From contig CAWHIK010000010.1 of assembly GCA_963829485.1 (NCBI GenBank), forward strand, positions 620,001 to 684,000: a DNA stretch of 64,000 bases. Reading direction: 5' to 3'. A program made the translations under genes and the position numbers. Origin of the DNA: JBGPQJ01 sp963829485 (GTDB lineage Bacteria; Chloroflexota; Anaerolineae; Anaerolineales; Villigracilaceae). Positions 28,612 through 37,291 of the stretch are shown piece after piece; the stretch's first letter is position 1, and every line of letters starts with the position of its first letter. Under the pieces are notes generated by a model. That model had not been told where the DNA came from. It saw only the letters and a list, made by a program, of their open reading frames with translations, and ran no database searches.

Positions 28612-30027
28612 TTACTTTATAGTGCTCAAGTAATCCAGAAATAGCCGAACCCCGAACCCCATGCCTCCTTTGGGGCAATAGGGGAGGTCTTTTTCAGCGC
28701 TCATGACTCCAGCGATATCAATGTGTGCCCAGGGTATGTCGTCCTCGACGAACTGCTTGAGAAATATTCCGCCGATTATGGGGTGAGCCTGTTTCGCGCC
28801 GGAATTCTTCATATCACTATCGTCGCCTTTGATCAGATCGAAATAATCGTCATCCAGCGGCAAACGCCAGAGACGTTCAAATGTCTTCTCGCCGGATGCT
28901 GACAACAATTCGGCTAAACCATCGTTATTTGCCATGAACCCAGCCCGTATCGAACCCAAAGCGATCACGACGCCACCCGTCAGCGTGGCAATGTCGATTA
29001 TTGCGCGAGGCTTGTATGTTTTCTGGGCATAAACCAAGGCATCGCTCAACACCAACCGGCCTTCCGCGTCGGCTGAAATGACTTCAATCGTCTTACCGTT
29101 CATTGCCTTGATAATGTCATTCGGACGGTAAGAGGCGCCGGATATCATGTTTTCGGCAGCGGCAACGATCCCAACCAGCGGCGTTTTCAATCCAAGCTTT
29201 GCAGCGGCAACAAGCGTGGCGATGACTGACATTCCGCCGGACTTGTCGTATTTCATCCCTACCATGCCCTCGCCGGATTTTAAGCTGTATCCGCCTGTAT
29301 CAAATGTGATCGATTTCCCAACCAGGATGATGGGTTTTCCCTTGGATTTCCCGGGGTATTCCAGGACGATTAAACGGGAGGGAGTTGCTGATCCCTTACC
29401 CACCGCGACGATGGCTCCCGCTCCCATCTTTTCAAGTTGCTTATCATCCAGCACCCGGCATTTAAGCCCCACTTCAGATGCCAGTTTCTGGACACGATTC
29501 GCCAGGGAGACAGGATTAATCACATTTGGTGGTTCATGTGCCCATTCACGGGAAAGGTTGACAGCCTCAGACGTAATGGTCGCCCGCTCGATAACCATAC
29601 TCAAAGATTTCGAGTCTTTCCCGGTAAGCAAATGGACTCTGCTGACACCATGTTTTTTACTGGATTTGTACTTCTCAAAAGTAAAACCTCCGAGAAGAAG
29701 TCCTTCCACAAGCGCTTCCACTGATGATTCGAGCGGCAGGTTGTTCACAGGCAGGGAATTGAGATCGATACCGACCTCCTTCACGTCGTTTTTGGATATC
29801 CATTTGGCAATAGCCCCTCCAGCCCGCCTGATCATCTCGGGACTGACCTTTTCTGGATTACCCAGAGAAACGAGGGCATTTTTATTGGTTGGGTCAAATC
29901 GGATATCCCCGGCGTCTTTCCCGGCGGATACAACAGTAACGGATTTTGGCGCATTCGCGAATGTGAATACAACGCCTCCTTTCCAATCTGTTTTCTTTTT
30001 TGTAATTATTACAAGTTTTGCGGTCAT
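28612..30027 (-). CDS. pepA: Leucyl aminopeptidase, M17 family
   Basis: Cytosolic zinc or manganese aminopeptidase that removes N-terminal residues. The 471-aa product shows the M17 C-terminal catalytic domain: GKSITFDTGGYSLK with the metal-binding Lys and Asp, and SADAEGRLVLSDAL, where SADAEGRL replaces the usual NTDAEGRL but keeps the Asp, Glu and Arg. The start ATG 30027 has GGAGAG 3 nt upstream; the longer frame adds ten poorly supported residues. The gene ends at the shared terminator with the fusion gene. Confidence 0.9.
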   Translation of the reverse strand: MTAKLVIITKKKTDWKGGVVFTFANAPKSVTVVSAGKDAGDIRFDPTNKNALVSLGNPEKVSPEMIRRAGGAIAKWISKNDVKEVGIDLNSLPVNNLPLESSVEALVEGLLLGGFTFEKYKSSKKHGVSRVHLLTGKDSKSLSMVIERATITSEAVNLSREWAHEPPNVINPVSLANRVQKLASEVGLKCRVLDDKQLEKMGAGAIVAVGKGSATPSRLIVLEYPGKSKGKPIILVGKSITFDTGGYSLKSGEGMVGMKYDKSGGMSVIATLVAAAKLGLKTPLVGIVAAAENMISGASYRPNDIIKAMNGKTIEVISADAEGRLVLSDALVYAQKTYKPRAIIDIATLTGGVVIALGSIRAGFMANNDGLAELLSASGEKTFERLWRLPLDDDYFDLIKGDDSDMKNSGAKQAHPIIGGIFLKQFVEDDIPWAHIDIAGVMSAEKDLPYCPKGGMGFGVRLFLDYLSTIK

Positions 30028-30076
30028 ATTCTCTCCATGGAATTCAGAAAGTCTCATCTGTTGATTAAGTATAGTC

Positions 30077-30697
30077 CTAATAAATGAAAGGAATAAGAAG
30101 TTTTGATTTCTTCTTGTAAGCCTCGAACTCGGGATAACGACTCAACGATTTTTCCTTCCGCCTGATGTTGGGTCCCCAAACAATGAAGAGATAAGCCGCG
30201 ATGACCGCGAACGGAATCCAACTGACCGCCAGAAGAGCAAAGGAGCTATAGATAAGAAATTCTCCGAAGTAATTGATGTTACGTGAATAAGCCACAAGCC
30301 CGTCAGTGATCAGATGTCCGGGATTGTATTTGAGTTCGATATACATCTGCATATCCGAGGCGAAGTGCAGAAAAACGCCAAAAATGTTAATAAATAATGC
30401 CAACGCAAGTAACCAGGGCGGGACATTAACCCCTTGAGACGTGATCAACCAGGGAGCGATCCAGTAAAGAGTTAGTCCTGCCCAAATGTAAAGTCCATAC
30501 CAAAGGCTGCAAGGTTGTTCCCACTGCTTATTCGGGAATACCCTGCTCTTGGTAACCCACATTAATCCATAGGTGCCATGCATGGCGAGATACACCCAGG
30601 CGGTCACGTTGTCCCACTGTTGGTAAATTCCCATCATGATCAGGATAGCAATAAAGGTCACTCCTTTGTGCGTGTCAATGTAGAACTTCTGCTTCAT
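30077..30697 (-). CDS. ICMT/DUF1295-type membrane methyltransferase-like protein
   Basis: The 206-aa product has about five membrane helices and a conserved C-terminal block ITDGLVAYSRNINYFGEF with RKEKSLSRYPEFEAYKKK, the pattern of isoprenylcysteine methyltransferase and steroid-reductase-like DUF1295 proteins. It could methylate a lipid or reduce a double bond; the sequence does not decide. It lies between the peptidase and the NBR1-domain lipoprotein on the same strand. Confidence 0.75.
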   Translation of the reverse strand: MKQKFYIDTHKGVTFIAILIMMGIYQQWDNVTAWVYLAMHGTYGLMWVTKSRVFPNKQWEQPCSLWYGLYIWAGLTLYWIAPWLITSQGVNVPPWLLALALFINIFGVFLHFASDMQMYIELKYNPGHLITDGLVAYSRNINYFGEFLIYSSFALLAVSWIPFAVIAAYLFIVWGPNIRRKEKSLSRYPEFEAYKKKSKLLIPFIY

Positions 30698-30793
30698 CCC
30701 TGCCTCCCACGAGTAAATGATATTATTTCACCAAAACTAACGAAGCGGTCCAGGACCGCCTAGTTTGGATTTCCAATTATAAATCAACAACTC

Positions 30794-31346
30794 TCAGGGA
30801 TTCTGAACAATTATATTGATATAAAAAGGGTCGCCAAATGCCATGCCTTCAGGGCTATAGGCTTGCCACGTACTTTGATAATATCGATTTTCAGGTGGAG
30901 CAATAAAAATCACCCGCAGGTCAGCTTGAGATCCGGGCAATGCAGGATACAGGGCTAGTTCAGCTGGAGCACCGAGCTGGTCGCCTGATACCAACTGCAT
31001 CCTGTAACGGGAATCCCAACTGCAGGTGCCATCGTTCTGCACCCGCCACAATTTCTCGATTTTTTCACCCGGCCGTACAATGGTTCCATCGGGGAAGTTG
31101 ACATCTTCAACGAACCGCAAGCTGTTGGTGCATCCAGCCTGGACCGTGGGATTATTAAGTATGCTGCCTGGCACAGGAGTTTCGCCGAGGACAGTCGGAA
31201 GCGGAGGGGGTGTGAAAGGTAAGGCTTCCAGCGTTGAGGGAAGCGATTCGTTTCCTGGAGGAATGAAGGGAGAAGCAGTAGGAGCGGGCGAGCAGGCAGT
31301 TAATAAAAAAAGCCAGCGCAAGAATGATAACTGGGGACGAGTACAT
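30794..31346 (-). CDS. Lipoprotein with NBR1-like Ig domain, one frameshift
   Basis: Repaired length is about 183 aa. The N-terminus reads MYSSPVIILALAFFLLTACS, a lipoprotein signal ending in the lipobox LTAC, once one T is removed from the seven-base run at 31305-31311 (minus strand T's). A proline-rich linker follows, then an NBR1-type Ig-like domain with GEKIEKLWRVQNDGTCSW, YRMQLVSGDQL and a C-terminal strand FYINIIVQ. Such domains in Chloroflexota exoproteins probably bind or present surface polymers; function is unknown. The start ATG 31346 is chosen from the signal peptide; ATG 31361 would add five residues. It follows recA by about 43 bp on the same strand. Confidence 0.75.
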
Positions 31347-31389
31347 TCTCACGCTGGCCATCCTGGTGGATACGGAAAAATTGTTTGGA

Positions 31390-32487
31390 CTATTCGTCCC
31401 CGCCGGAACTGCCGTCATCATCGCCTGAACCGCCGACGGGCAGAACGAGTTCACCTCCGAGGGCTTTCTGGCGGATTACCGTTTCTATCTCGTTGGAAAC
31501 TTCCACGTTCTGGCGGAGGAACTCCTTGGCATTCTCGCGCCCCTGTCCAAGGCGGAGATCGCCATAGGAGAAGAAAGCGCCGCGCTTCTGGATAATCTCC
31601 AGCTGGGTGGCCAGGTCGAGAATATCGCCGGCTTTGGAGATGCCTTCGTTGTACATGATGTCAAATTCGGCAGTCCGGAAAGGTGGAGCCACTTTATTCT
31701 TCACTACACGGACTTTGGTGCGATTACCAATCACTTCGTCGCCTAATTTAATCGATTGAATGCGACGTACATCCAAACGGATGGAAGCGTAGAATTTCAA
31801 CGCCTGCCCACCGGTCGTGGTTTCGGGATTGCCAAACATCACACCGATCTTTTGCCGAAGCTGGTTCGTGAACACGACCGAGGTCTTGGTCTGATTGATC
31901 GCGCCCGAGAGTTTCCGAAGCGCTTGGGACATGAGCCTTGCTTGAACCCCCATTGTCGCATCACCCATATCGCCTTCCAATTCGGAGCGCGGGACGAGGG
32001 CTGCCACCGAATCGATGACCACGATGTCCACTGCCCCGGAACGGACAAGGGTCTCGGTGATTTCCAAAGCCTGCTCACCGGTGTCCGGCTGGGAGACCAG
32101 GAGGTTATCGATGTCCACGCCGGTACGGGCGGCGTAGACCGGGTCGAGGGCGTGTTCCATGTCGATGTACGCCGCTGTCCCACCCAACTTCTGGGTTTCA
32201 GCGACGATGTGCTGGCAGATGGTCGTCTTGCCGGATGATTCCGGACCATAGATTTCGGTAATGCGCCCTCGCGGAATTCCACCGACGCCCAAGGCGATGT
32301 CCAGCGATAAAGATCCGGTGGGTATCGTCTCAACAGTCATACTGTGGGCTTCGCCCAGCCGCATGATCGAGCCGTCGCCATAGCGTTTAACAATATCTCC
32401 CAATGCCTTGTCTAGAACGGCGCGCTTGGCGTCGTCCACAAGGGGCTGGGAGGGGATGGGTTCGCGGGAAGAGGATTTTCGTGGCAT
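31390..32487 (-). CDS. recA: Recombinase A
   Basis: DNA-dependent ATPase for homologous strand exchange and SOS induction. The 365-aa product has Walker A GPESSGKTT, the Walker B region VVIDSVAALVP, QALRKLSGA, the loop sequence FTNQLRQKIGVMFG and GGQALKFYASIRLDV. The C-terminus is acidic, as usual. ATG 32487 has GGAG 6 nt upstream. A promoter with an SOS-box-like element lies just upstream. Confidence 0.97.
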   Translation of the reverse strand: MPRKSSSREPIPSQPLVDDAKRAVLDKALGDIVKRYGDGSIMRLGEAHSMTVETIPTGSLSLDIALGVGGIPRGRITEIYGPESSGKTTICQHIVAETQKLGGTAAYIDMEHALDPVYAARTGVDIDNLLVSQPDTGEQALEITETLVRSGAVDIVVIDSVAALVPRSELEGDMGDATMGVQARLMSQALRKLSGAINQTKTSVVFTNQLRQKIGVMFGNPETTTGGQALKFYASIRLDVRRIQSIKLGDEVIGNRTKVRVVKNKVAPPFRTAEFDIMYNEGISKAGDILDLATQLEIIQKRGAFFSYGDLRLGQGRENAKEFLRQNVEVSNEIETVIRQKALGGELVLPVGGSGDDDGSSGGDE

Positions 32488-32531
32488 GTTTTTCTCCAGG
32501 TTTAAGGTAACGGATTGTTTTGAGTGAAGCC

Positions 32532-32559
32532 AGTATAGCACAGATGTTCAGTAAGTCAA
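32532..32559 (-). promoter_or_regulatory. recA promoter with possible SOS (LexA) operator
   Basis: On the minus strand, TTGACT (32559-32554) and TATACT (32537-32532) are 16 bp apart. The spacer contains GAACATCTGTGC (32549-32538), which matches the Gram-positive-type LexA consensus GAACNNNNGTTC at seven of its eight fixed positions. It overlaps the end of the M23 gene. The operator is inferred; the LexA consensus of this organism is unknown. Confidence 0.55.
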
Positions 32560-33686
32560 GGGGTGGGCGTCAGGGATTCCAAACCTGGGATTGGCGGCGG
32601 TTCGTCGAAAAAACCCTTGAACCCTTTGAATTTGAAGTAGGTGATCTGGCCGGGTCGGATTTCCACTTCGTGATCGAGAAGGCCACCCAGGTAGGGGACG
32701 AGTATCCGGTAACGGCCTGCAGGAAGATCGCTCAGGACGAGATTTTCGTTGTAATATCCATCGGAATTTACAGATTCCAATCCATATGAAAAAACGGACG
32801 TGTTGATGTCATTTTCCAGACCCTGCACGTAAACTTTCCTGCCGGAGAACAAAGCTCCATAGGTGGTTTGGATGCTGCCAACCAGCACACCCCATCCCTG
32901 AGGAGGCGCCAGCCACAGTTCCGGGTTGCGGCTGGTGAGGTAGTTCCCCGGCTCGATCCGCACTTCAAAATGGAGATGAGGACCGGTGGTGAATCCTGTA
33001 TTCCCTACGAGTCCAATCTGCTGGCCGGCATCCACCCACTGGCCTTCGGCAACATCGATCTGGTTTAGATGAGCGTAGACCGTATAAAGTGCTTTTCCTT
33101 GATAACCAAAATCGTGACGGATGACCACAGCCTTTCCATAGGGATCGTCCTTGTTGGATCTTTTCTGACTGTACAGCCCGAACCCAGTCCAAGTGACAGT
33201 TCCGGGGGCGGAAGCGATCACGGGAGTCCCCAGATCAGCCGGGATGTCGATCCCCGTGTGGACGATGTTCGTCCCGGTGAAAAGACCGCCGTAACGATAA
33301 TCGGGTAGGATAAAGTCTATGTAATTCACAGCGATGGGACGTTTAAAATAAAAATGGTCATTGGGAGAAACCGCCCAGGGAACGGGGTAGAGCGGAGGCC
33401 TCCACCCGGATGCTGGTTCACCATTCGATGGAGGCAGCACCAGCTGAAGGGGGGATCCCTGTTCGACCTCTTGAGTGAGAGTCGGTTCAGGCGAAGGGCA
33501 GTTCCCATCCGAACAAAGGGGAGTTGGTTCCTGGATTGAGGTCGATTCGGGCTGGGGTGGGACTTGAGCCTGATTGTTGGGTTGAATTCCTTCCAGTGTT
33601 GGAGAAATTATTTCAGAAGAAGGCGGTGTAGTACAGCCGAAAACGAATAAGCACAGTAAAAGTAAAAGTACCGGGCGGTTTCGCAT
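32556..33686 (-). CDS. M23-family peptidase lipoprotein
   Basis: Predicted surface-anchored zinc endopeptidase acting on peptidoglycan. The 376-aa product begins with a lipoprotein signal (MRNRPVLLLLLCLFVFGC), a proline-rich linker of about 80 residues, then the LytM/M23 domain with HTGIDIPAD and GPHLHFEVR, the metal-binding motifs. A beta-rich C-terminal region follows. ATG 33686 starts 2 nt after the stop of the upstream lipoprotein gene, so these are co-transcribed. The earlier in-frame start would remove the signal peptide from the N-terminus. Confidence 0.88.
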   Translation of the reverse strand: MRNRPVLLLLLCLFVFGCTTPPSSEIISPTLEGIQPNNQAQVPPQPESTSIQEPTPLCSDGNCPSPEPTLTQEVEQGSPLQLVLPPSNGEPASGWRPPLYPVPWAVSPNDHFYFKRPIAVNYIDFILPDYRYGGLFTGTNIVHTGIDIPADLGTPVIASAPGTVTWTGFGLYSQKRSNKDDPYGKAVVIRHDFGYQGKALYTVYAHLNQIDVAEGQWVDAGQQIGLVGNTGFTTGPHLHFEVRIEPGNYLTSRNPELWLAPPQGWGVLVGSIQTTYGALFSGRKVYVQGLENDINTSVFSYGLESVNSDGYYNENLVLSDLPAGRYRILVPYLGGLLDHEVEIRPGQITYFKFKGFKGFFDEPPPIPGLESLTPTP

Positions 33687-33688
33687 GG

Positions 33689-35536
33689 TCAAGGAGCCGG
33701 CGTGAATGTCGGACGAGGAGTAGCTGTTTGAGCGATGGTCGGGGCTTTTTGTCCCCAGGGGGTTCGGGTCGGGGTGAACGTGGAGGGCACAACCGCTGTG
33801 GGAGTGATCAGCACTTCCGGAGGGTATACTTCGAGCATAGCCCGTTCCCAATCAAGACCGCTGGTGAGAGCGAACTCGTTGAACCGGGTCCCTTTAAAAT
33901 AGGTACGCCAATTGCTAAGTGCAGGGAGTCTTTCCCAGCCATAGCTCCGGGCAATGTCTGTGAGATCAATCCAATACCCGGCCGGGACTGTATCCATCAG
34001 CCGGCCTCCCTCGTCGTACGCAACCGGATCGAGGTTGTACCGCGCATTAAGATCCCACGGTAGATCGGTGAGTGGTTTTCCCTGAGAGCCGTCCTGCGCA
34101 GTCGGACGAAGATATACTTTCCAATAAGCATCATTTCCAAATTCGTCTCGAACCACCAGCAACCACCCTGCGTTTAGAAGGACTGGATTTAATGAAAAAG
34201 CGCGCCCGGTGTAGATCCAATCTTTCCCCAGAGCGGGATCAGAAGGGGAGGTAAGAGGGGAAAACGCATTCTCGAGATTTGCCAGCACATCCCAGCCGGT
34301 TTCACGGATCAGCCGGTTGCGTAACGCAACAAACGACTCGTTGGTCAGGTCATTCAGCTGCGGAAAAGGCGCTTGCACATCTGGAATGGTGACCAGCCCG
34401 ATCCGACCTGGAGGCAGGTTCTGCGTTGACGATTCCAATACTGGTGCCCAGACAGGAGTCGGCTCGACGGATGCTTGTTGAAGTGAATCCGGCAGTTGAT
34501 CGGGGAACTCCAGTGCCCCGAGGCTGAACCCCTGCATCCTTCCCGGTAGGAGCGTTGGAGGCAAGGCAAGCAGCCCTGACGCGTTGTAGGCTGTCAGGTA
34601 GTCTTCATTTGGGGTCACCAGTCGAGTCCCTATAGTATCCGCCCTTGGAGACCAGACCGGTTGATCTCCGGGACCCAGGTAAATCGGTAATGAGCCAGGT
34701 TTAAGTGCATCGACAGTGAAGATCCCTGCCGCGTCATTTCCTCCGCTGCCTGCCCAGGCTAGACGTGTGCCATCGCCAGACCAGGTCGGATGATTCTCAT
34801 CGCTCAGCGGACGATTACTTGCATTGATTAATTGCCCTGATGCAGCCTGATCGAGATCCAATAACCAGACTTCATCATCGCCGGAGCGGTTTGAGACAAA
34901 GGCAATCTGCCTGCCAAGGGGTGACCAGGCCGGGGAGCGGTCAATGAACGAGTCATTGGTCAGGAAGATCGGGGATTGAGCAGGATCGACTGCAGAACTT
35001 ATCCGGATGTCATAGTTGCCGTTTTCATAAGTTTCATATGCGACCCATTGGCCATCCGGTGACCAGGACGGTGAGGCATCATAAGATAGCGAATCCGTGA
35101 CACGTGTAACTTCGCCTGTTCCAAGATCAAGAAGGTAGATGTCGAAATAACCGTTCCGGCGCGATGAGAACGCGATCTTTTTTCCATCCGGGCTGATGGC
35201 CGGGGTGATGTCATCCCACGTGCCGGTGGTGATGCGGTTTAATGGGACAGCCTGAGGGGAATAAATAAAAAGATGCTGATAACCATTGTCAGCCAGTGAA
35301 AGGACGAAAAACTCATCCTGCGTTGGCGGCAGCGTAGGGAAGGATTCCGCTGAAGGGGAAGTGACCGATACAGTAGGTGTCTCGGTAGGAAATGGAGGTA
35401 ACGGGGTCTCGCTCGGGAGGATCACAGGTTGGGTTGGTTCTCCCGCTGGTTGGGTGGGTGAACAGCCCGATACAACAATCCCGGCCATCAATAAAGTGAG
35501 AATACCCGTTAATAGTTTACACAAATTATGGCTCAT
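33689..35536 (-). CDS. TolB-like beta-propeller lipoprotein
   Basis: The 615-aa product has a lipoprotein signal with lipobox VSGC, then a threonine/proline-rich linker, followed by at least four PD40/WD40-like repeats of the TolB type, each with a variant of SPDGKKIAFSSRRNG or SPDGQWVAYETYENG. The C-terminal half has no recognised domain. Such proteins are thought to bind partners on the cell surface. It heads a run with the M23 lipoprotein and perhaps recA. Confidence 0.8.
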   Translation of the reverse strand: MSHNLCKLLTGILTLLMAGIVVSGCSPTQPAGEPTQPVILPSETPLPPFPTETPTVSVTSPSAESFPTLPPTQDEFFVLSLADNGYQHLFIYSPQAVPLNRITTGTWDDITPAISPDGKKIAFSSRRNGYFDIYLLDLGTGEVTRVTDSLSYDASPSWSPDGQWVAYETYENGNYDIRISSAVDPAQSPIFLTNDSFIDRSPAWSPLGRQIAFVSNRSGDDEVWLLDLDQAASGQLINASNRPLSDENHPTWSGDGTRLAWAGSGGNDAAGIFTVDALKPGSLPIYLGPGDQPVWSPRADTIGTRLVTPNEDYLTAYNASGLLALPPTLLPGRMQGFSLGALEFPDQLPDSLQQASVEPTPVWAPVLESSTQNLPPGRIGLVTIPDVQAPFPQLNDLTNESFVALRNRLIRETGWDVLANLENAFSPLTSPSDPALGKDWIYTGRAFSLNPVLLNAGWLLVVRDEFGNDAYWKVYLRPTAQDGSQGKPLTDLPWDLNARYNLDPVAYDEGGRLMDTVPAGYWIDLTDIARSYGWERLPALSNWRTYFKGTRFNEFALTSGLDWERAMLEVYPPEVLITPTAVVPSTFTPTRTPWGQKAPTIAQTATPRPTFTPAP

Positions 35537-35551
35537 GATCTTTGTTTGAAT

Positions 35552-35905
35552 CTAATCCGCCCTGATCTCGAAATCGATTTCCTTCCGATCATTTTCCTGC
35601 TGTTCCGGGTAAAAGAGACGCGCGATCAATTTATACTGCCCGGCAGGTTTCTCCCGTTGAATGTGCAGGGTCAGTTCAATTTTATAATTGAGCGGCTCAA
35701 TGACATTGGCTGTTGCGACTTCATCCCCTTCTGAATCCGTCAAGACCAACTCCAGCCAGGGTCGTTTCTGGAAGGGGGTCATTTCCAGTGTGATCCGAAT
35801 GCGCTTCCCTTCCGGGTAGGGAGTGACAGTCATACCGGTAAAGCGCACTTCCTCGGGCGGGAGCGGATCAGCCTCCACGCTGTCGAAGAAGAATGCATTA
35901 TTCAT
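35552..35905 (-). CDS. Small beta-rich protein of unknown function
   Basis: The product is 117 aa with alternating short hydrophobic strands (GMTVTPYPEGKRIRITLEMTP and similar) and no signal peptide or membrane segment. The fold may be a C2- or Ig-like sandwich. ATG 35905 is favoured because the upstream extension looks random. It lies 15 bp upstream of the beta-propeller lipoprotein gene on the same strand, so it is probably in its operon. The family is not recognised. Confidence 0.6.
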   Translation of the reverse strand: MNNAFFFDSVEADPLPPEEVRFTGMTVTPYPEGKRIRITLEMTPFQKRPWLELVLTDSEGDEVATANVIEPLNYKIELTLHIQREKPAGQYKLIARLFYPEQQENDRKEIDFEIRAD

Positions 35906-35973
35906 GGCGTAATTATAACCATAAACCCGTCTCAATTACATGGACGGGTTTGGTTTATGCTTTCGATCTGGTT

Positions 35974-37071
35974 TTAGCCGTGTTTACGCTGAAATTCCTT
36001 CATAAATTGCACAAGAGCCTGGGCTGATTCGATGGGCAGCGCATTGTAAATGGAAGCTCGCAGCCCTCCCACGGAGCGGTGTCCCTTAAGTCCGATCATA
36101 TTCTGTTTCTTCGATTCACTGGCGAAAGCTTCCTCCAACTCCTCGTTGGGCAGCCGGAATGTTACATTCATGACGGACCGGTCAGACCTGGCGTGACCCT
36201 TGTAGAACCCTCCGCTTTCATCGATCGCTTGATAGATCAAGCCGGCCTTTTCCTGGTTGCGACGGGCAACTTCAGGGAGACCTCCGATCTCCTTTGCCCA
36301 CTTTAGGACCAGACCGACAACATAGACAGCAAAGCAGGGCGGTGTATTGTGCATGGATCCGTTGGCTGCGAGCAGCTTGTAATCCAGCATGGCGGGTAAA
36401 TTTTCGGGGGTTTTCTCCAGCACGTCTTCCCGAATGATGACGATGGTCACACCTGCAGGACCAGCGTTTTTCTGTGCACCCGCGTAAATTAATCCGTATT
36501 TTGAAACGTCCACTGGCCGGCTGATGAAATCAGAAGATGCATCGCAGACCAGGGGCACATTCACCGGAGGAGCCGGCTCGGTAAAATATTCGACACCGTG
36601 GATCGTCTCGTTCGATGTGAAATGCAGGTAGGCAGCTGCCGGGTCCAGTTGCAGATCTTTTTGGGCAGGGAGGTGGTTAAAATTGTCCGCCTCTGTGCTG
36701 GCAGCAGATTTGACGGCTCCCAGTTTTTTTGCTTCCTTGATGGCTGTTTTGCTCCAGGTGCCTGTGACGATGTAATCTGCAGATTTCCCTGTTGGGCGGA
36801 GGTTCATGGGCACCATGGCAAACTGGAGGCTTGCCCCGCCTTGAAGGAAAAGAACTTTGTAATTGGACGGGATCTGCATTACATCGCGCAGGTCCGCTTC
36901 GGCAGTCTGGATTACCGCTTCGAATTCCTTCGAACGGTGGCTTATCTCCATGACGGACATGCCCGTCCCACGGAAATCCAGTAACTCAGCCTGGGCTTGC
37001 TGTAGGACTGATACGGGCAGTACGGATGGCCCGGCGTTGAAATTGTGAGCACGTTTTGGTTCGATAGGCAT
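35974..37071 (-). CDS. serC: Phosphoserine aminotransferase
   Basis: Makes 3-phosphoserine from 3-phosphohydroxypyruvate in serine synthesis. The 365-aa product starts HNFNAGPSVLP, typical of SerC, contains SNETIHGVEYF, and carries the PLP Lys in YAGAQKNAGPAG. It ends with LKGHRSVGGLRASIYNALP. ATG 37071 has AGGAG at a good distance. It is divergent from serA, with which it shares a 220-bp intergenic region. Confidence 0.95.
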   Translation of the reverse strand: MPIEPKRAHNFNAGPSVLPVSVLQQAQAELLDFRGTGMSVMEISHRSKEFEAVIQTAEADLRDVMQIPSNYKVLFLQGGASLQFAMVPMNLRPTGKSADYIVTGTWSKTAIKEAKKLGAVKSAASTEADNFNHLPAQKDLQLDPAAAYLHFTSNETIHGVEYFTEPAPPVNVPLVCDASSDFISRPVDVSKYGLIYAGAQKNAGPAGVTIVIIREDVLEKTPENLPAMLDYKLLAANGSMHNTPPCFAVYVVGLVLKWAKEIGGLPEVARRNQEKAGLIYQAIDESGGFYKGHARSDRSVMNVTFRLPNEELEEAFASESKKQNMIGLKGHRSVGGLRASIYNALPIESAQALVQFMKEFQRKHG

Positions 37072-37140
37072 GTGGAAATCTCCTGTGGGCTGAAGGTTGA
37101 TTCTGGACGATTTGGAAATCGATGGACTTTGGTTAATTGG

Positions 37141-37146
37141 ATTATA
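37141..37146 (-). promoter_or_regulatory. Putative -10 element for serC
   Basis: TATAAT on the minus strand, about 70 nt before the serC start. I see no good -35 element at standard spacing, so this is a weak call. Confidence 0.35.
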
Positions 37147-37198
37147 TCGCATGAGCCTTTCACTGATACAGAGCCGATGAAAAACTTGAGAACATCAT

Positions 37199-37227
37199 TT
37201 GACATCACATATTCTCATTGTTACAAT
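37199..37227 (+). promoter_or_regulatory. serA promoter
   Basis: TTGACA (37199-37204) and TACAAT (37222-37227) with a 17-bp spacer. The predicted start is near 37234, leaving a leader of about 58 nt before ATG 37292. Confidence 0.75.
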
Positions 37228-37291
37228 GACATCTCACTAAACGATCAGCCATTGGAAACTGCGTGTAGCAGAGAAAATGAGGAGCGAAAAA

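Noticed and set aside
29147..30064. 305-codon open frame opposite pepA
   Set aside because: It is a shadow of a strongly conserved gene and has no recognisable domain.
31756..32238. Open frame opposite recA
   Set aside because: Antisense to conserved RecA sequence, with no Shine-Dalgarno or domain.
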